DNA of 32,327 nucleotides, from the IMG/VR virus record IMGVR_UViG_3300032333_000106, positions 1 to 32,327 of that record. One strand, given 5' to 3'. The position numbers and the translations under genes are program-made. This DNA comes from a virus. Of this stretch, positions 24,102 through 30,752 are shown one piece after another; the first letter of the stretch is position 1, and every line of letters begins with the position of its first letter. The notes under the pieces are model-generated. The model saw only the letters and a list, made by a program, of their open reading frames with translations, ran no database searches and was not told the origin of the DNA.

Positions 24102-24320
24102 ATGACTACAAGAGAAAAAAACATGGCTAACCTAAAAATAGGTACCTCAGGCACAGGCAAAAAACTATTCATTAAATTAGGTGACAAGCTTTATCCGCTG
24201 GCTAAAGATTGGAAACGCACATTCGCTTTAAATATCGACAAAGAAGAATGGGACCCAACTTGGTTACTAAGCACTCGCAATCTAATGGCTTATCAACAAG
24301 ACATTTTAAAAAAGAAATAA
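24102..24320 (+). CDS. Hypothetical protein, 72 aa
   Basis: 72 aa from ATG 24102. A second in-frame ATG at 24123 (MANLKIGTSGTGKKLFIKLG) follows an A-rich stretch and resembles the ATGGC starts of neighbours, so a 65-aa product is equally likely. Basic; a likely beta hairpin GKKLFIKLGDKLYPL, then DKEEWDPTWLLSTRNLMAYQ. No motif recognised. It is co-transcribed with its neighbours. Confidence 0.65.
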   Translation: MTTREKNMANLKIGTSGTGKKLFIKLGDKLYPLAKDWKRTFALNIDKEEWDPTWLLSTRNLMAYQQDILKKK

Positions 24321-24322
24321 CT

Positions 24323-24580
24323 ATGAGAAAAGCATTTTGGAAATTATTCTTTAATTTGTTAACTGACGAACAGTTAATGAGACTACACGTTTGGTCTAAC
24401 TATGTTAATGACAAAGCAGATATGCAAGATCTGCTTAGCGAAATTAAAAAAGTACATCCCCAAATCTTCGACGAGTGTTTAGCAATATTCGAAGAAAGCT
24501 GTCGAAAAATAGAAGCGCATCATGGTTGGGATCGCATTTGGTGGCATCGTAAATTTATCACTCCTGTAATTTTAAAATAA
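24323..24580 (+). CDS. Hypothetical protein, 85 aa
   Basis: Start chosen at ATG 24323 (MRKAFWKLFFNLLTDEQLMR), 2 nt after the previous stop; the frame is open further upstream but overlaps the previous gene in another frame. Helical, with DEQLMRLHVWSNYVNDKADM, DLLSEIKKVHPQIFDECLAIF and a His/Trp-rich end (HHGWDRIWWHRKF). Possible small DNA- or protein-binding factor; no family recognised. Confidence 0.68.
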   Translation: MRKAFWKLFFNLLTDEQLMRLHVWSNYVNDKADMQDLLSEIKKVHPQIFDECLAIFEESCRKIEAHHGWDRIWWHRKFITPVILK

Positions 24581-24581
24581 T

Positions 24582-24647
24582 ATGAGCACTTACTACGAAA
24601 TAGTTCGCACCACTCCAGGTGGCACAGTTAAAAAACCTAAAAAATAA
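24582..24647 (+). CDS. Very small ORF, 21 aa
   Basis: ATG at 24582, TAA at 24645-24647: MSTYYEIVRTTPGGTVKKPKK. It starts 1 nt after the previous stop and ends 4 nt before the ATPase start, filling the only gap in a tightly packed run. The end (GGTVKKPKK) is like that of tiny phage peptides. It may only be a leader peptide that couples translation of the ATPase. Confidence 0.4.
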   Translation: MSTYYEIVRTTPGGTVKKPKK

Positions 24648-24651
24648 TTAT

Positions 24652-25512
24652 ATGTCGGCACCAAAAGTATTTACAAAAGAAATGTGTGACTTTTATATTA
24701 AAGGTCAACAACAACGTACATCTTTAAATTTAATCGGACACGAAATATTAGGATTAACCGGTAAAGAAAGATATCCTCACATCTACATTTATTCCCAACC
24801 AGGATTAGGTAAAAGCTGGACTGTTAATGATGCACTTGCCCGAAGTCCATTTAAAGGAATTATAATTAAGCATACAAGCACATTTAAATTCTTTTTAAAT
24901 TTAGCAGTGCTTAACTACCAAAGACATTTAGATAAAAGCACAGATCCGCTTTTATTCCACATTGAAGATTGTAACGATCTATTTAAAAATGTGGAATCTT
25001 TAAACGATATGAAATCTATTTTAGGTGATGACCGTTGTTACCATTACCAGAAGTTTTCTAATAACTGGTTAAAACGTATGACTGATTTTGAAAAGCGTGC
25101 TATTGAATTCCATAAGAATTTATTTCCGGACGAAATTGGTATTAAGGTTCCTACTGATAATATGGTTTTCATTATTACTTCTAACGATAGATTACCAGAT
25201 AAAAATACAGAAATCAAATCAAATTTAGATCAGCACAAATTAGCTATCCGTTCTCGTATTCAAAACGTTTATGACTTTGATGTCTCTGATAGAATTCTTT
25301 GGGGTAGTATTGTCGACACAGCATTAAATACTAAATTAATTGATGCAGCAGTTCCTAAATCTATTATTGAAGAAGCTGCTTTATTTATGTGGGAACATTG
25401 GGACGTATTAAAAGAAACGTCTAATCGTACTATTGATAATATGTGCGAAGATTATAGAAAATCTCCTAAGAGTTATAAATCAGTTTGGGAAGTAAAATAT
25501 TTGTCATGCTAG
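24652..25512 (+). CDS. AAA+ family ATPase
   Basis: 286 aa from the ATG at 24652 (MSAPKVFTKEMCDFYIKG), chosen because upstream in-frame sequence overlaps the 21-aa ORF. Walker A SQPGLGKS at residues 48-55, Walker B LLFHIED at 100-106, sensor-1 VFIITSND around 172-179, and arginine-finger candidates in AIRSRI (200-203). This organisation fits a small AAA+ motor, as in helicase loaders or phage DNA-handling ATPases. The exact substrate is unknown. It is the most informative enzyme in the plus cassette, and suggests a DNA-replication or genome-handling role for it. The stop overlaps the next start by 7 nt. Confidence 0.8.
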   Translation: MSAPKVFTKEMCDFYIKGQQQRTSLNLIGHEILGLTGKERYPHIYIYSQPGLGKSWTVNDALARSPFKGIIIKHTSTFKFFLNLAVLNYQRHLDKSTDPLLFHIEDCNDLFKNVESLNDMKSILGDDRCYHYQKFSNNWLKRMTDFEKRAIEFHKNLFPDEIGIKVPTDNMVFIITSNDRLPDKNTEIKSNLDQHKLAIRSRIQNVYDFDVSDRILWGSIVDTALNTKLIDAAVPKSIIEEAALFMWEHWDVLKETSNRTIDNMCEDYRKSPKSYKSVWEVKYLSC

Positions 25513-25964
25513 ATCCAAAATATCAAAACTTAGTTAATCAAGTAGAAACTAACTGGGGTAATCTTAGAGATCACGAAATAACTTGGTTAGGTGAATCTAA
25601 ACAGATTTTTCTTTATCATAAGGACGGGACATTTTATAAAGAATTTCAGTCTATTAATAAATTAAGTTCCCAATTTAAAGGCACTTATAATTTTAAATGT
25701 CATAAGACGTACAAAGGTTATATCGTATTAGATCAGTATGTTGAAAAATTATCTCAAGAAAAAATAGACAGTGTGTTGTATCGTAAAACCGGTAAGTCTA
25801 TTATTAGATATGATGCTAATCATAATAAAATAGACGAATGGATTAATGCAAATCAAGCAAGTCAAAAATTAGGAATTTCCCCAAGATCAATAAGTAGTTA
25901 TATGAAACGTCCAGATCTTGCTTTAAAAACAAAAGGTTACTATTTTAAATACTCAGAAGAATAA
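25506..25964 (+). CDS. Double NUMOD1-like DNA-binding protein, copy 1
   Basis: 152 aa from ATG 25506. Two modules are visible: residues ~30-75 (KQIFLYHKDGTFYKEFQSIN...YKGYIV) and ~98-148 (IIRYDANHNKIDEWINANQA, SQKLGISPRSISSYMKRP, TKGYYFKY). Both follow the NUMOD1 pattern (strand pair, then helix-turn-helix, then G-aromatic end) found at the C-terminus of homing endonucleases. No HNH or GIY-YIG catalytic motif is present. The N-terminus MLDPKYQ.LV.QVETNW.NL is almost identical to that of the next gene, showing a tandem duplication. Likely DNA-binding; regulatory or remnant homing role is open. Confidence 0.75.
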   Translation: MLDPKYQNLVNQVETNWGNLRDHEITWLGESKQIFLYHKDGTFYKEFQSINKLSSQFKGTYNFKCHKTYKGYIVLDQYVEKLSQEKIDSVLYRKTGKSIIRYDANHNKIDEWINANQASQKLGISPRSISSYMKRPDLALKTKGYYFKYSEE

Positions 25965-26428
25965 TGTTAGATCCAAAATATCAAAAGTTAGTAGAACAAG
26001 TAGAGACTAATTGGAGTAATTTAAGTAAAAGGGATTTAGCAATAATTGCTAGTTGTAAACCAGTTTATCTTTATAATCAAGATGGAACATTTTTTAAGGA
26101 ATTTGAATCAACAACTTTAGCTACTAAATATCTTTTCGGAGAAGTAAGACCAATTATTAAAACTGCCGTCTCGTTACGCGGTTATATTATTTCTTTTGAA
26201 AAAAAAGAAAAATTAACTGAAGAAGAATTGAAAAAAGCTATCCAACGTTCTAGACGTTTAAGAAAAGTAGATCAATTAGATTTAATGGGTAACTATATCA
26301 GAACTTTTAATAACATAAGTGAAGCAATGGCTTTTATTGGAGAAACCAATAATGCAGGTATTTCAAGGGCAATTGCAAATAGTTCTAAAAAATGTAGGGG
26401 ATTTAAATGGAGATATCATGAAGAATAA
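25964..26428 (+). CDS. Double NUMOD1-like DNA-binding protein, copy 2
   Basis: 154 aa, starting on the last base of the previous stop (TAATG). Same layout as its neighbour: MLDPKYQKLVEQVETNWSNL, first module KPVYLYNQDGTFFKEFESTT ... LRGYIISF, basic linker (KKAIQRSRRLRKVDQ), second module LDLMGNYIRTFNNISEAMAF ... CRGFKWRYHEE. DNA identity is high over the first ~60 nt and falls afterwards. No nuclease domain. The second module's helix (IGETNNAGISRAIANSSKK) differs from copy 1, so the two may recognise different DNA sequences. Confidence 0.75.
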   Translation: MLDPKYQKLVEQVETNWSNLSKRDLAIIASCKPVYLYNQDGTFFKEFESTTLATKYLFGEVRPIIKTAVSLRGYIISFEKKEKLTEEELKKAIQRSRRLRKVDQLDLMGNYIRTFNNISEAMAFIGETNNAGISRAIANSSKKCRGFKWRYHEE

Positions 26429-26687
26429 CATACCACATAATCTAGACTGGGAACGACTGTGTTTAAAGCCCGTAGCTGAACGCGATTTAAAAAAGATGCT
26501 AACATCTATGTGTGTCCGTTTCGCAGCCGTTACGGATACAGGATTAACGTTTATGACTGGTACTAGAATAAAGAAGATAGCTGGCCGTCAGGCCAGGCGC
26601 GTTAGAAACGGATATTGGGAGTGTTACAAAGCCGACGAAGGCTGGGTGGCTCTACCAAAGAATGGACATTATTGGTTACATCCATAA
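26418..26687 (+). CDS. Hypothetical protein, 89 aa
   Basis: Start at ATG 26418 (MKNNIPHNLDWERLCLKP), overlapping the previous stop by 11 nt. Basic, with a beta-rich middle (MCVRFAAVTDTGLTFMTGTR) and an Arg-rich turn (KKIAGRQARRVRNGYWECYK) ending in WVALPKNGHYWLHP. Possibly nucleic-acid binding because of the basic patch. No family recognised. It is followed closely by the SprT-like gene. Confidence 0.68.
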   Translation: MKNNIPHNLDWERLCLKPVAERDLKKMLTSMCVRFAAVTDTGLTFMTGTRIKKIAGRQARRVRNGYWECYKADEGWVALPKNGHYWLHP

Positions 26688-26697
26688 ATGAAAATAA

Positions 26698-27228
26698 ATG
26701 GCAGGATTAATAGAATCAGAAAAGTTAGCTAAGAAGCTAATGCGCAAGCATGGACTACTAAAACAAGGCTGGTCATTTAAATGGGATCATGCTAAACGTC
26801 GTTATGGATGTTGCAATTATACTGAAATGACTATTCAGTTAAGCAAGTACTTAACCCGCACAGTGACAATAGCAGAAGTAGAAGACACAATCTTACATGA
26901 AATAGCCCACGCATTAGTTGGACCTGGTTATGGTCACGGCTGGGAATGGAAAGAAATGTGCATGCAGATAGGAGCAGTTCCTGAACGTTGTAAACAAGCA
27001 GAAGAAAATGGAGTAAAAGTAAAACAACTAAAACCTAATTATAGTGACGGAAGTTACCGCAAAAGAGCTAACAGCAGATATAGGAATTATTACGAGGAAC
27101 CAGAATACTATCCAACATATAAAAAAGAACCAGAACCTTATTTGTATAGAGGAACCCAGCCAGTTGTTAAGTTATCTAAAAATCCAATAGTTAAAACATG
27201 GCAAATTATTAAAGCCATATTTTCATAA
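26698..27228 (+). CDS. SprT-like zinc metalloprotease
   Basis: 176 aa. The zinc-binding helix LHEIAHALVG gives HExxH at His67-Glu68-His71, and the third ligand is probably His80 in GYGHGWEWKEMC. An N-terminal segment (WSFKWDHAKRRYGCCNYTEMTIQLSKYL) matches the usual SprT fold entry. In other systems SprT/Spartan proteins cleave proteins crosslinked or bound to DNA. This one has a Tyr/Pro/Glu-rich tail (YYEEPEYYPTYKKEPEPYLY) instead of a zinc ribbon. As the last gene in the plus cassette it may remove host proteins from DNA during phage growth; that is inference. Confidence 0.82.
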   Translation: MAGLIESEKLAKKLMRKHGLLKQGWSFKWDHAKRRYGCCNYTEMTIQLSKYLTRTVTIAEVEDTILHEIAHALVGPGYGHGWEWKEMCMQIGAVPERCKQAEENGVKVKQLKPNYSDGSYRKRANSRYRNYYEEPEYYPTYKKEPEPYLYRGTQPVVKLSKNPIVKTWQIIKAIFS

Positions 27229-27232
27229 CTCA

Positions 27233-27275
27233 TTGTCCAGCGTAAAGTTGCCGGGATGTTACTAGATCTGGACAA
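27233..27275. other. Inverted repeat in the cassette trailer
   Basis: Perfect 8-bp arms TTGTCCAG (27233-27240) and CTGGACAA (27268-27275) separated by 27 nt, lying between the SprT-like gene and the terminator hairpin. Together they form two consecutive stem-loops at the 3' end of the plus transcript. Confidence 0.6.
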
Positions 27276-27277
27276 CG

Positions 27278-27305
27278 GAACCACTCTTCGGAGTGGTTCT
27301 TTTTT
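27278..27305 (+). terminator. Rho-independent terminator of the plus-strand cassette
   Basis: Perfect 9-bp stem GAACCACTC/GAGTGGTTC with a TTCG tetraloop, followed by six T at 27300-27305. It ends the rightward cassette exactly at the terL stop codon (27304-27306). There is no T-run for the opposite direction, so leftward terL transcripts may continue as antisense RNA into the cassette. Confidence 0.92.
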
Positions 27306-28557
27306 AGAAATCTAACAACGCTCCACGCTTGCCCGAACCAATAAATGTGTAACCAGAACCACTTCCTATTTGTAACTTGGTACCAACTGCGTACCGCAAA
27401 GCATCCATAATATGATTGTAATTGTCTATAGGAGCGTCAGTCTTTTCACGGTAATAGTAGTTGTCGTACTCAAGACGCAGATTAAAACTCATAGCATCAG
27501 CATGTACTTGGTACGAATTGATCGTGTCAATGCCGGCGCGTATAGAATCCGGACCCTTTACGCAAGGTCTTATATTACGCCAACCCAATCGTCTCAAGGT
27601 TTCTATAGATCTAGGATCAGCAGAATCAGCCACAATAACAGAATGCTGTGGGATCTTGGCCTTAGTCATAGCGCGATGCAAGTCATCAATGGTCAGACCA
27701 GTTTGGTAAAGCAACTCGCGCACCCATAATTTGTTACCCCTTTTCTTAACTTCTACTAGTGCTGTAGGATCGTGGGCAAATCCAAAGTCTAGACCTAAGA
27801 TTGTTTCCGCTTCTGCATCTGGTTCGAAATAAGTCCAATCCCAATTCTTAAACACCTGTCCTTCTCCAACATCTTTCCACTTACCTAAGATCTGGTGCTC
27901 ATAGTAACTTGGATCTATTACCCGCATTCTCTCCCATTCTGCGATCTTACTCTCATCTAGATGTTCTGCATTGTCGTGATAGGTTGTGTGCAAGAAGCAA
28001 TGATCTATACTCCACTTAGGATGTGGACTGCCATCTGGTAGATAGAACCTTTGAAAGATCCAATGGTTCTTACTGGTTGGGTTAAAGCAAAGAAAGATCC
28101 TACGCTCAGCGCCCTTGGTACGGAACGAGTCAATTAGCTTGATGTACTCATCTTCACTAGGCATCTCTGTTGCTTCATCTATGAGTAGGTGGGTCACATT
28201 GGAAAGACCTTTACCTTTAGCCGACATCGAGTTCTCTGTCATCTTCATAGCGTGGGTAATGATAAGGTTGCCATTGGCTGGATTCTCGATCTCGTCTCCT
28301 GTGATCCTGATCCTATCCTTAAGTCCCCACTTGTCTATCAGATCTAGGATGTCACGGTAAATGGAGGAGGAGATACTCTTTTGGGTGTATCGGGAAACAA
28401 CGCCTCTGAACCTGTCTTCGCCAAACAGTTTAACCAGAAAGTAAGCGGCGATTTGGGTGGATTTCCCCGATGCTCTGCCACCACTGATAACGAAGTAGTT
28501 CTTGTCTTTCTCGTAGAAGATGGGATGGTAAGCATCTAAGAATTTAAATTCGGCCAT
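27304..28557 (-). CDS. terL: Terminase large subunit (PBSX/phage terminase_3 type)
   Basis: 417 aa, full length. The ATPase domain has Walker A GGRASGKST (26-34), Walker B THLLIDEATEM with D127/E128, and a coupling motif FLCFNPTS (155-162). The nuclease domain has three acidic residues in ILGLDFGFAHDP (D257), VIVADSADP (D311) and NHIMDALRY (D385). It pumps and cuts phage DNA at the portal. The region upstream contains a 325-nt GC-rich spacer, and terS lies beyond it on the same strand. All motifs are intact. Confidence 0.95.
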   Translation of the reverse strand: MAEFKFLDAYHPIFYEKDKNYFVISGGRASGKSTQIAAYFLVKLFGEDRFRGVVSRYTQKSISSSIYRDILDLIDKWGLKDRIRITGDEIENPANGNLIITHAMKMTENSMSAKGKGLSNVTHLLIDEATEMPSEDEYIKLIDSFRTKGAERRIFLCFNPTSKNHWIFQRFYLPDGSPHPKWSIDHCFLHTTYHDNAEHLDESKIAEWERMRVIDPSYYEHQILGKWKDVGEGQVFKNWDWTYFEPDAEAETILGLDFGFAHDPTALVEVKKRGNKLWVRELLYQTGLTIDDLHRAMTKAKIPQHSVIVADSADPRSIETLRRLGWRNIRPCVKGPDSIRAGIDTINSYQVHADAMSFNLRLEYDNYYYREKTDAPIDNYNHIMDALRYAVGTKLQIGSGSGYTFIGSGKRGALLDF

Positions 28558-28882
28558 AAGCTATTTATGTCTTGGATTATCGGAGGAGTTGCCAGGAGAC
28601 CAACCCTATAAGGTTAGAAAAAAAATATAACCTGAGGAATTCTTTTGTCTCACCTTCCCGGGAGGTTCACGCGCAAAACCTGGTTTTCCTGGAGTAGGGG
28701 AGTCCGGGACGGGGGTCGGGGCGCCCTCACCGAATGAAAGAATGTTAACAAGTTCATTTTTTTATCTGGGTGGTTCCCCCATCCCCGGGGATCTCATTTT
28801 TTATTCTCGCGGGGATACCCATCCCCCCTTTGATTGGCTGGGTTATCTAAGAAATCTTTGGCAAATACCACGATGAAAACCG
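28558..28882. other. GC-rich spacer between terS and terL, with palindromes and tiny ORFs
   Basis: 325 nt without a convincing gene and much richer in G/C than the rest. It contains the perfect palindrome ATCCCCGGGGAT (28781-28792), a hairpin GGGGAT-ACCC-ATCCCC (28811-28826), a hairpin AGGTTA/TAACCT (28611-28633) and one GGCGCCCTCACC motif (28719-28731). Two minus-strand ORFs are coupled by ATGA: 28822-28754 (22 aa, MGIPARIKNEIPGDGG...) and 28757-28650 (35 aa, MNLLTFFHSVRAPRPP...). They could be real or chance. A packaging-start (pac/cos) region is possible here. Confidence 0.55.
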
Positions 28883-29056
28883 TTAAAGTTTATCCAGGGG
28901 GAATTCCCTAGAATCTTCCGCAGGGGCGCCCTCACGTAATTCTTGGATAACTTCCTTCTCTGGGAGGAACATAGGAAACTGAGCGGGGGTGCCCTCACCG
29001 ATTGTTTTGATTTCCTCTGCAGGAGAGGTTAACAAAGTAGACGCGGTGCCCTCACC
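28715..29056. repeat. Four GC-rich dyad repeats, core GGYGCCCTC, in and after terS
   Basis: Copies at 28715-28731, 28920-28935, 28983-28999 and 29043-29056, consensus GCGGGGYGCCCTCACC on the plus strand. The last three are about 60 nt apart inside terS and are read as GEGT/EGAPA peptides; the first is non-coding. Copies three and four contain the exact dyad GGTG-CCCT-CACC. A fifth copy lies at 8091-8107. Clustering at the terminase genes suggests a binding site for the packaging enzyme. Confidence 0.6.
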
Positions 29057-29374
29057 AAGATTTATCTTTGGTATGTTGGGTAGGTTAATAGTGATCGGGG
29101 TGAACGCTTGACCTTCCGCCCCAGTGATCTCAGTCCGACTTAGACTTGGGGTAAACCTTTCAGAGATCCTCAGTAGGAGATCGGCAGTCTTTAACGGATC
29201 TTTTTTAGCTCCCGCTTCTAACCATGATTCTAAGTTAGGTAACTGATTGTGCAATAACATAGCAAAGGCAGTCCTTATAGAATTGTTAATCTCGTTAACA
29301 CTCCCGTGGGGTCTTCCATTGGGATTACCTGATTGTCCTGGGACAAAAGCATGTTTGGGCTTCCTTCTGGGCAT
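28883..29374 (-). CDS. terS: Terminase small subunit
   Basis: 163 aa. The N-terminus AFVPGQSGNPNGRPHGSVN is the DUF5681-like pattern common at the start of Bacteroidota phage small terminases, followed by helices (RTAFAMLLHNQLPNLESWLE) and KTADLLLRISERFTPSLSRT, typical of the same proteins. It recognises viral DNA and hands it to the large subunit. The C-terminal ~60 residues are unusual: three degenerate ~20-residue repeats starting GEGTAS, GEGTPAQ and EGAPAE, each encoded by one of the GC-rich GGYGCCCTC motifs. Terminase small genes often contain the pac site themselves. The gap 29375-29472 contains no gene. Confidence 0.75.
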   Translation of the reverse strand: MPRRKPKHAFVPGQSGNPNGRPHGSVNEINNSIRTAFAMLLHNQLPNLESWLEAGAKKDPLKTADLLLRISERFTPSLSRTEITGAEGQAFTPITINLPNIPKINLGEGTASTLLTSPAEEIKTIGEGTPAQFPMFLPEKEVIQELREGAPAEDSREFPLDKL

Positions 29375-29472
29375 ATCTCTGTTTATATTTTAATAACGCG
29401 GGGCGAAAACCCTCTGGACCGGTTAATAAGGGTAGGCTCCTATAGAACTTTTGGTGGGTCCTTAGGATCTTA

Positions 29473-29718
29473 TTACTGGGCGGGTTGCAAGGTCTTCTCT
29501 TCCACTTCGGGGTTCTTTGCCTTGCTCTTTGTAGGGAATCCTAACAAGGTTAATTGGGTCTTCCAACTATTCCCACTTCTTGCATTGTTAACTGTTGCAT
29601 GGGACACGTTCCACATCTTAGCTAATTTCCTACCACTTACATGCTTCAGTTCTGTCACTGCTAAGATTACTTGATCTAGTGTTAATTTAGGTTTGCCTGT
29701 ATGCTTATCTGATTTCAT
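29473..29718 (-). CDS. Small helix-turn-helix DNA-binding protein
   Basis: 81 aa, basic. Helix-turn-helix pattern at residues ~13-55: LTLDQVILAVTELKHVSGRK, LAKMWNVSHATVNNARSGNSWK. The end of this motif (VS.ATV...SG.SWK) resembles the HTH that follows catalytic domains in HNH enzymes, but no nuclease domain is present. The C-terminal tail is polar (SKAKNPEVEEKTLQP). It stands directly upstream of terS, so it may regulate or assist packaging; a free HTH regulator is the alternative. Confidence 0.65.
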   Translation of the reverse strand: MKSDKHTGKPKLTLDQVILAVTELKHVSGRKLAKMWNVSHATVNNARSGNSWKTQLTLLGFPTKSKAKNPEVEEKTLQPAQ

Positions 29719-29721
29719 TCT

Positions 29722-30006
29722 TTATGATTTGCTTAGTTCGTTTATGATCTGGTCTATTCTTGTGTGTACTCTATATAGTTCTTCTAATGCTGCATAAGTT
29801 GCTTTTGCTTGTTCGTTATACTCCTTTAGAACAAGCACTCTTCTATCTGTCATCATCTTTAGTTCTGCAGCTGCTTTATGGTATGGTCTACCTGTTACTG
29901 TTAGTGCTACTGCTCCACCTTCTATCTTCTTCTGGTCTATTAACTCTGCTAATGTACTTGTTCTTTCAATTGGTTCGTCTTGGGCGATTTCTTCTTGTAC
30001 GGTCAT
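29722..30006 (-). CDS. Hypothetical protein, 94 aa, helical
   Basis: 94 aa. Acidic N-terminus (VQEEIAQDEPIERTSTLAEL), then ALTVTGRPYHKAAAELKMMT and a long helix DRRVLVLKEYNEQAKATYAA / LEELYRVHTRIDQIINELSK with coiled-coil character. The ATG overlaps the previous stop (ATGA at 30003-30006), indicating coupled translation. No family recognised. Co-transcription with terS suggests a packaging or early accessory role. Confidence 0.7.
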   Translation of the reverse strand: MTVQEEIAQDEPIERTSTLAELIDQKKIEGGAVALTVTGRPYHKAAAELKMMTDRRVLVLKEYNEQAKATYAALEELYRVHTRIDQIINELSKS

Positions 30007-30248
30007 AACTTAATTGTTTCTATTAGTGTCTTAATATGGTTACTTAACTTGCTGATATCTGTGTGCAATTGTCCTTCTTGATGAATTGTCTGATCTAGTC
30101 TGTGGAGTAAGTTTTGGACTTCTAATAGTGTGTTGTTTATACCATCTAGATCTGGCCAGACTCCTTGTTCTTTTAACCAGGCTATACTCTCTTCTGTCTT
30201 ACGCATCTTCTCCTTGGGAGTGCGATTGTGTACCACTTTAAAACTCAT
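30003..30248 (-). CDS. Hypothetical protein, 81 aa, coiled coil
   Basis: 81 aa. Basic start (VVHNRTPKEKMRKTEESIAW) and a heptad-rich C-terminal half (LLEVQNLLHRLDQTIHQEGQ, LHTDISKLSNHIKTLIETIK) typical of a short coiled coil. Coupled by ATGA overlap to the genes on both sides (30245-30248 and 30003-30006). Function unknown; the arrangement with two other small helical proteins before terS suggests that they act together or are simply co-expressed. Confidence 0.72.
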   Translation of the reverse strand: MSFKVVHNRTPKEKMRKTEESIAWLKEQGVWPDLDGINNTLLEVQNLLHRLDQTIHQEGQLHTDISKLSNHIKTLIETIKL

Positions 30249-30481
30249 TGTGTCTTTTTATATTCTTCATAGATTGCTCTTACCTTATTTACCACTGTGG
30301 TCCGGCAAGCGCCACATCCTTGGTCATATTTGTTCTCTCCAGTGTAAGCATTATAGATGGCGTAAATTGGGGCGAGTTCTCCTGGTTGCCATACACCTTT
30401 GGGTTTCTTTAATAACTCTTCATGCTCTTGGATTAGGGCGAAGACTTCGGATGTCAATCCTGGCTGGGTATACTTGTTCAT
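30245..30481 (-). CDS. Small protein with GCGACR motif, 78 aa
   Basis: 78 aa: PGLTSEVFALIQEHEELLKK, then ELAPIYAIYNAYTGENKYD and QGCGACRTTVVNKVRAIYEE. The two cysteines in GCGAC and the following amphipathic helix form a pattern that I have met in small uncharacterised Bacteroidota phage proteins near packaging genes. Redox or metal binding through CxxC is conceivable. Start is one nt after the 89-aa gene's stop; the stop overlaps the next start by ATGA. Confidence 0.72.
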   Translation of the reverse strand: MNKYTQPGLTSEVFALIQEHEELLKKPKGVWQPGELAPIYAIYNAYTGENKYDQGCGACRTTVVNKVRAIYEEYKKTQ

Positions 30482-30482
30482 G

Positions 30483-30752
30483 CTAGTATTCGTTTAGTTT
30501 CTTCCACATCATTTCACTGATCCATCCCATTAGGAACGGTATTAGTAGATCCAGCCATTCTGTCTCGAAGTGATTCGGGAACAAGATTAGAAGGCACAGT
30601 GTCGTCCAGAACGTTGAGCACAGTGGACAGTTTAGAGGTTTGCGGTTTACTCTTACGCTTTCTAGGAGTTTTATGTACGAATTCTGGCTTATTAGGATTG
30701 CAAACATCGCTGATATAGGCAGCAAGTTCAGGATGAGGGCTAGGTGGTGCAT
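30483..30752 (-). CDS. Small membrane protein, CPLC..FW motif, 89 aa (overlaps previous gene out of frame)
   Basis: 89 aa from ATG 30752. Hydrophobic helix 1 at ~3-22 (HLALILNLLPISAMFAILIS), then LNCPLCSTFWTTLCLLI, and a second or third membrane helix near LLIPFLMGWISEMMW. The CPLC-x-x-FW pattern recalls DUF1360-like membrane proteins. Its first 239 nt lie inside the 128-aa gene in another frame. The two hydrophobic blocks and the motif argue that it is real. A holin-like role is possible but not supported by context; there is no endolysin nearby. Confidence 0.65.
   Translation of the reverse strand: MHHLALILNLLPISAMFAILISQNSYIKLLESVRVNRKPLNCPLCSTFWTTLCLLILFPNHFETEWLDLLIPFLMGWISEMMWKKLNEY

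Noticed and set aside
29333-29674. 113-aa plus-strand frame
   Set aside because: Antisense to terS and the HTH gene, both of which have recognisable motifs.
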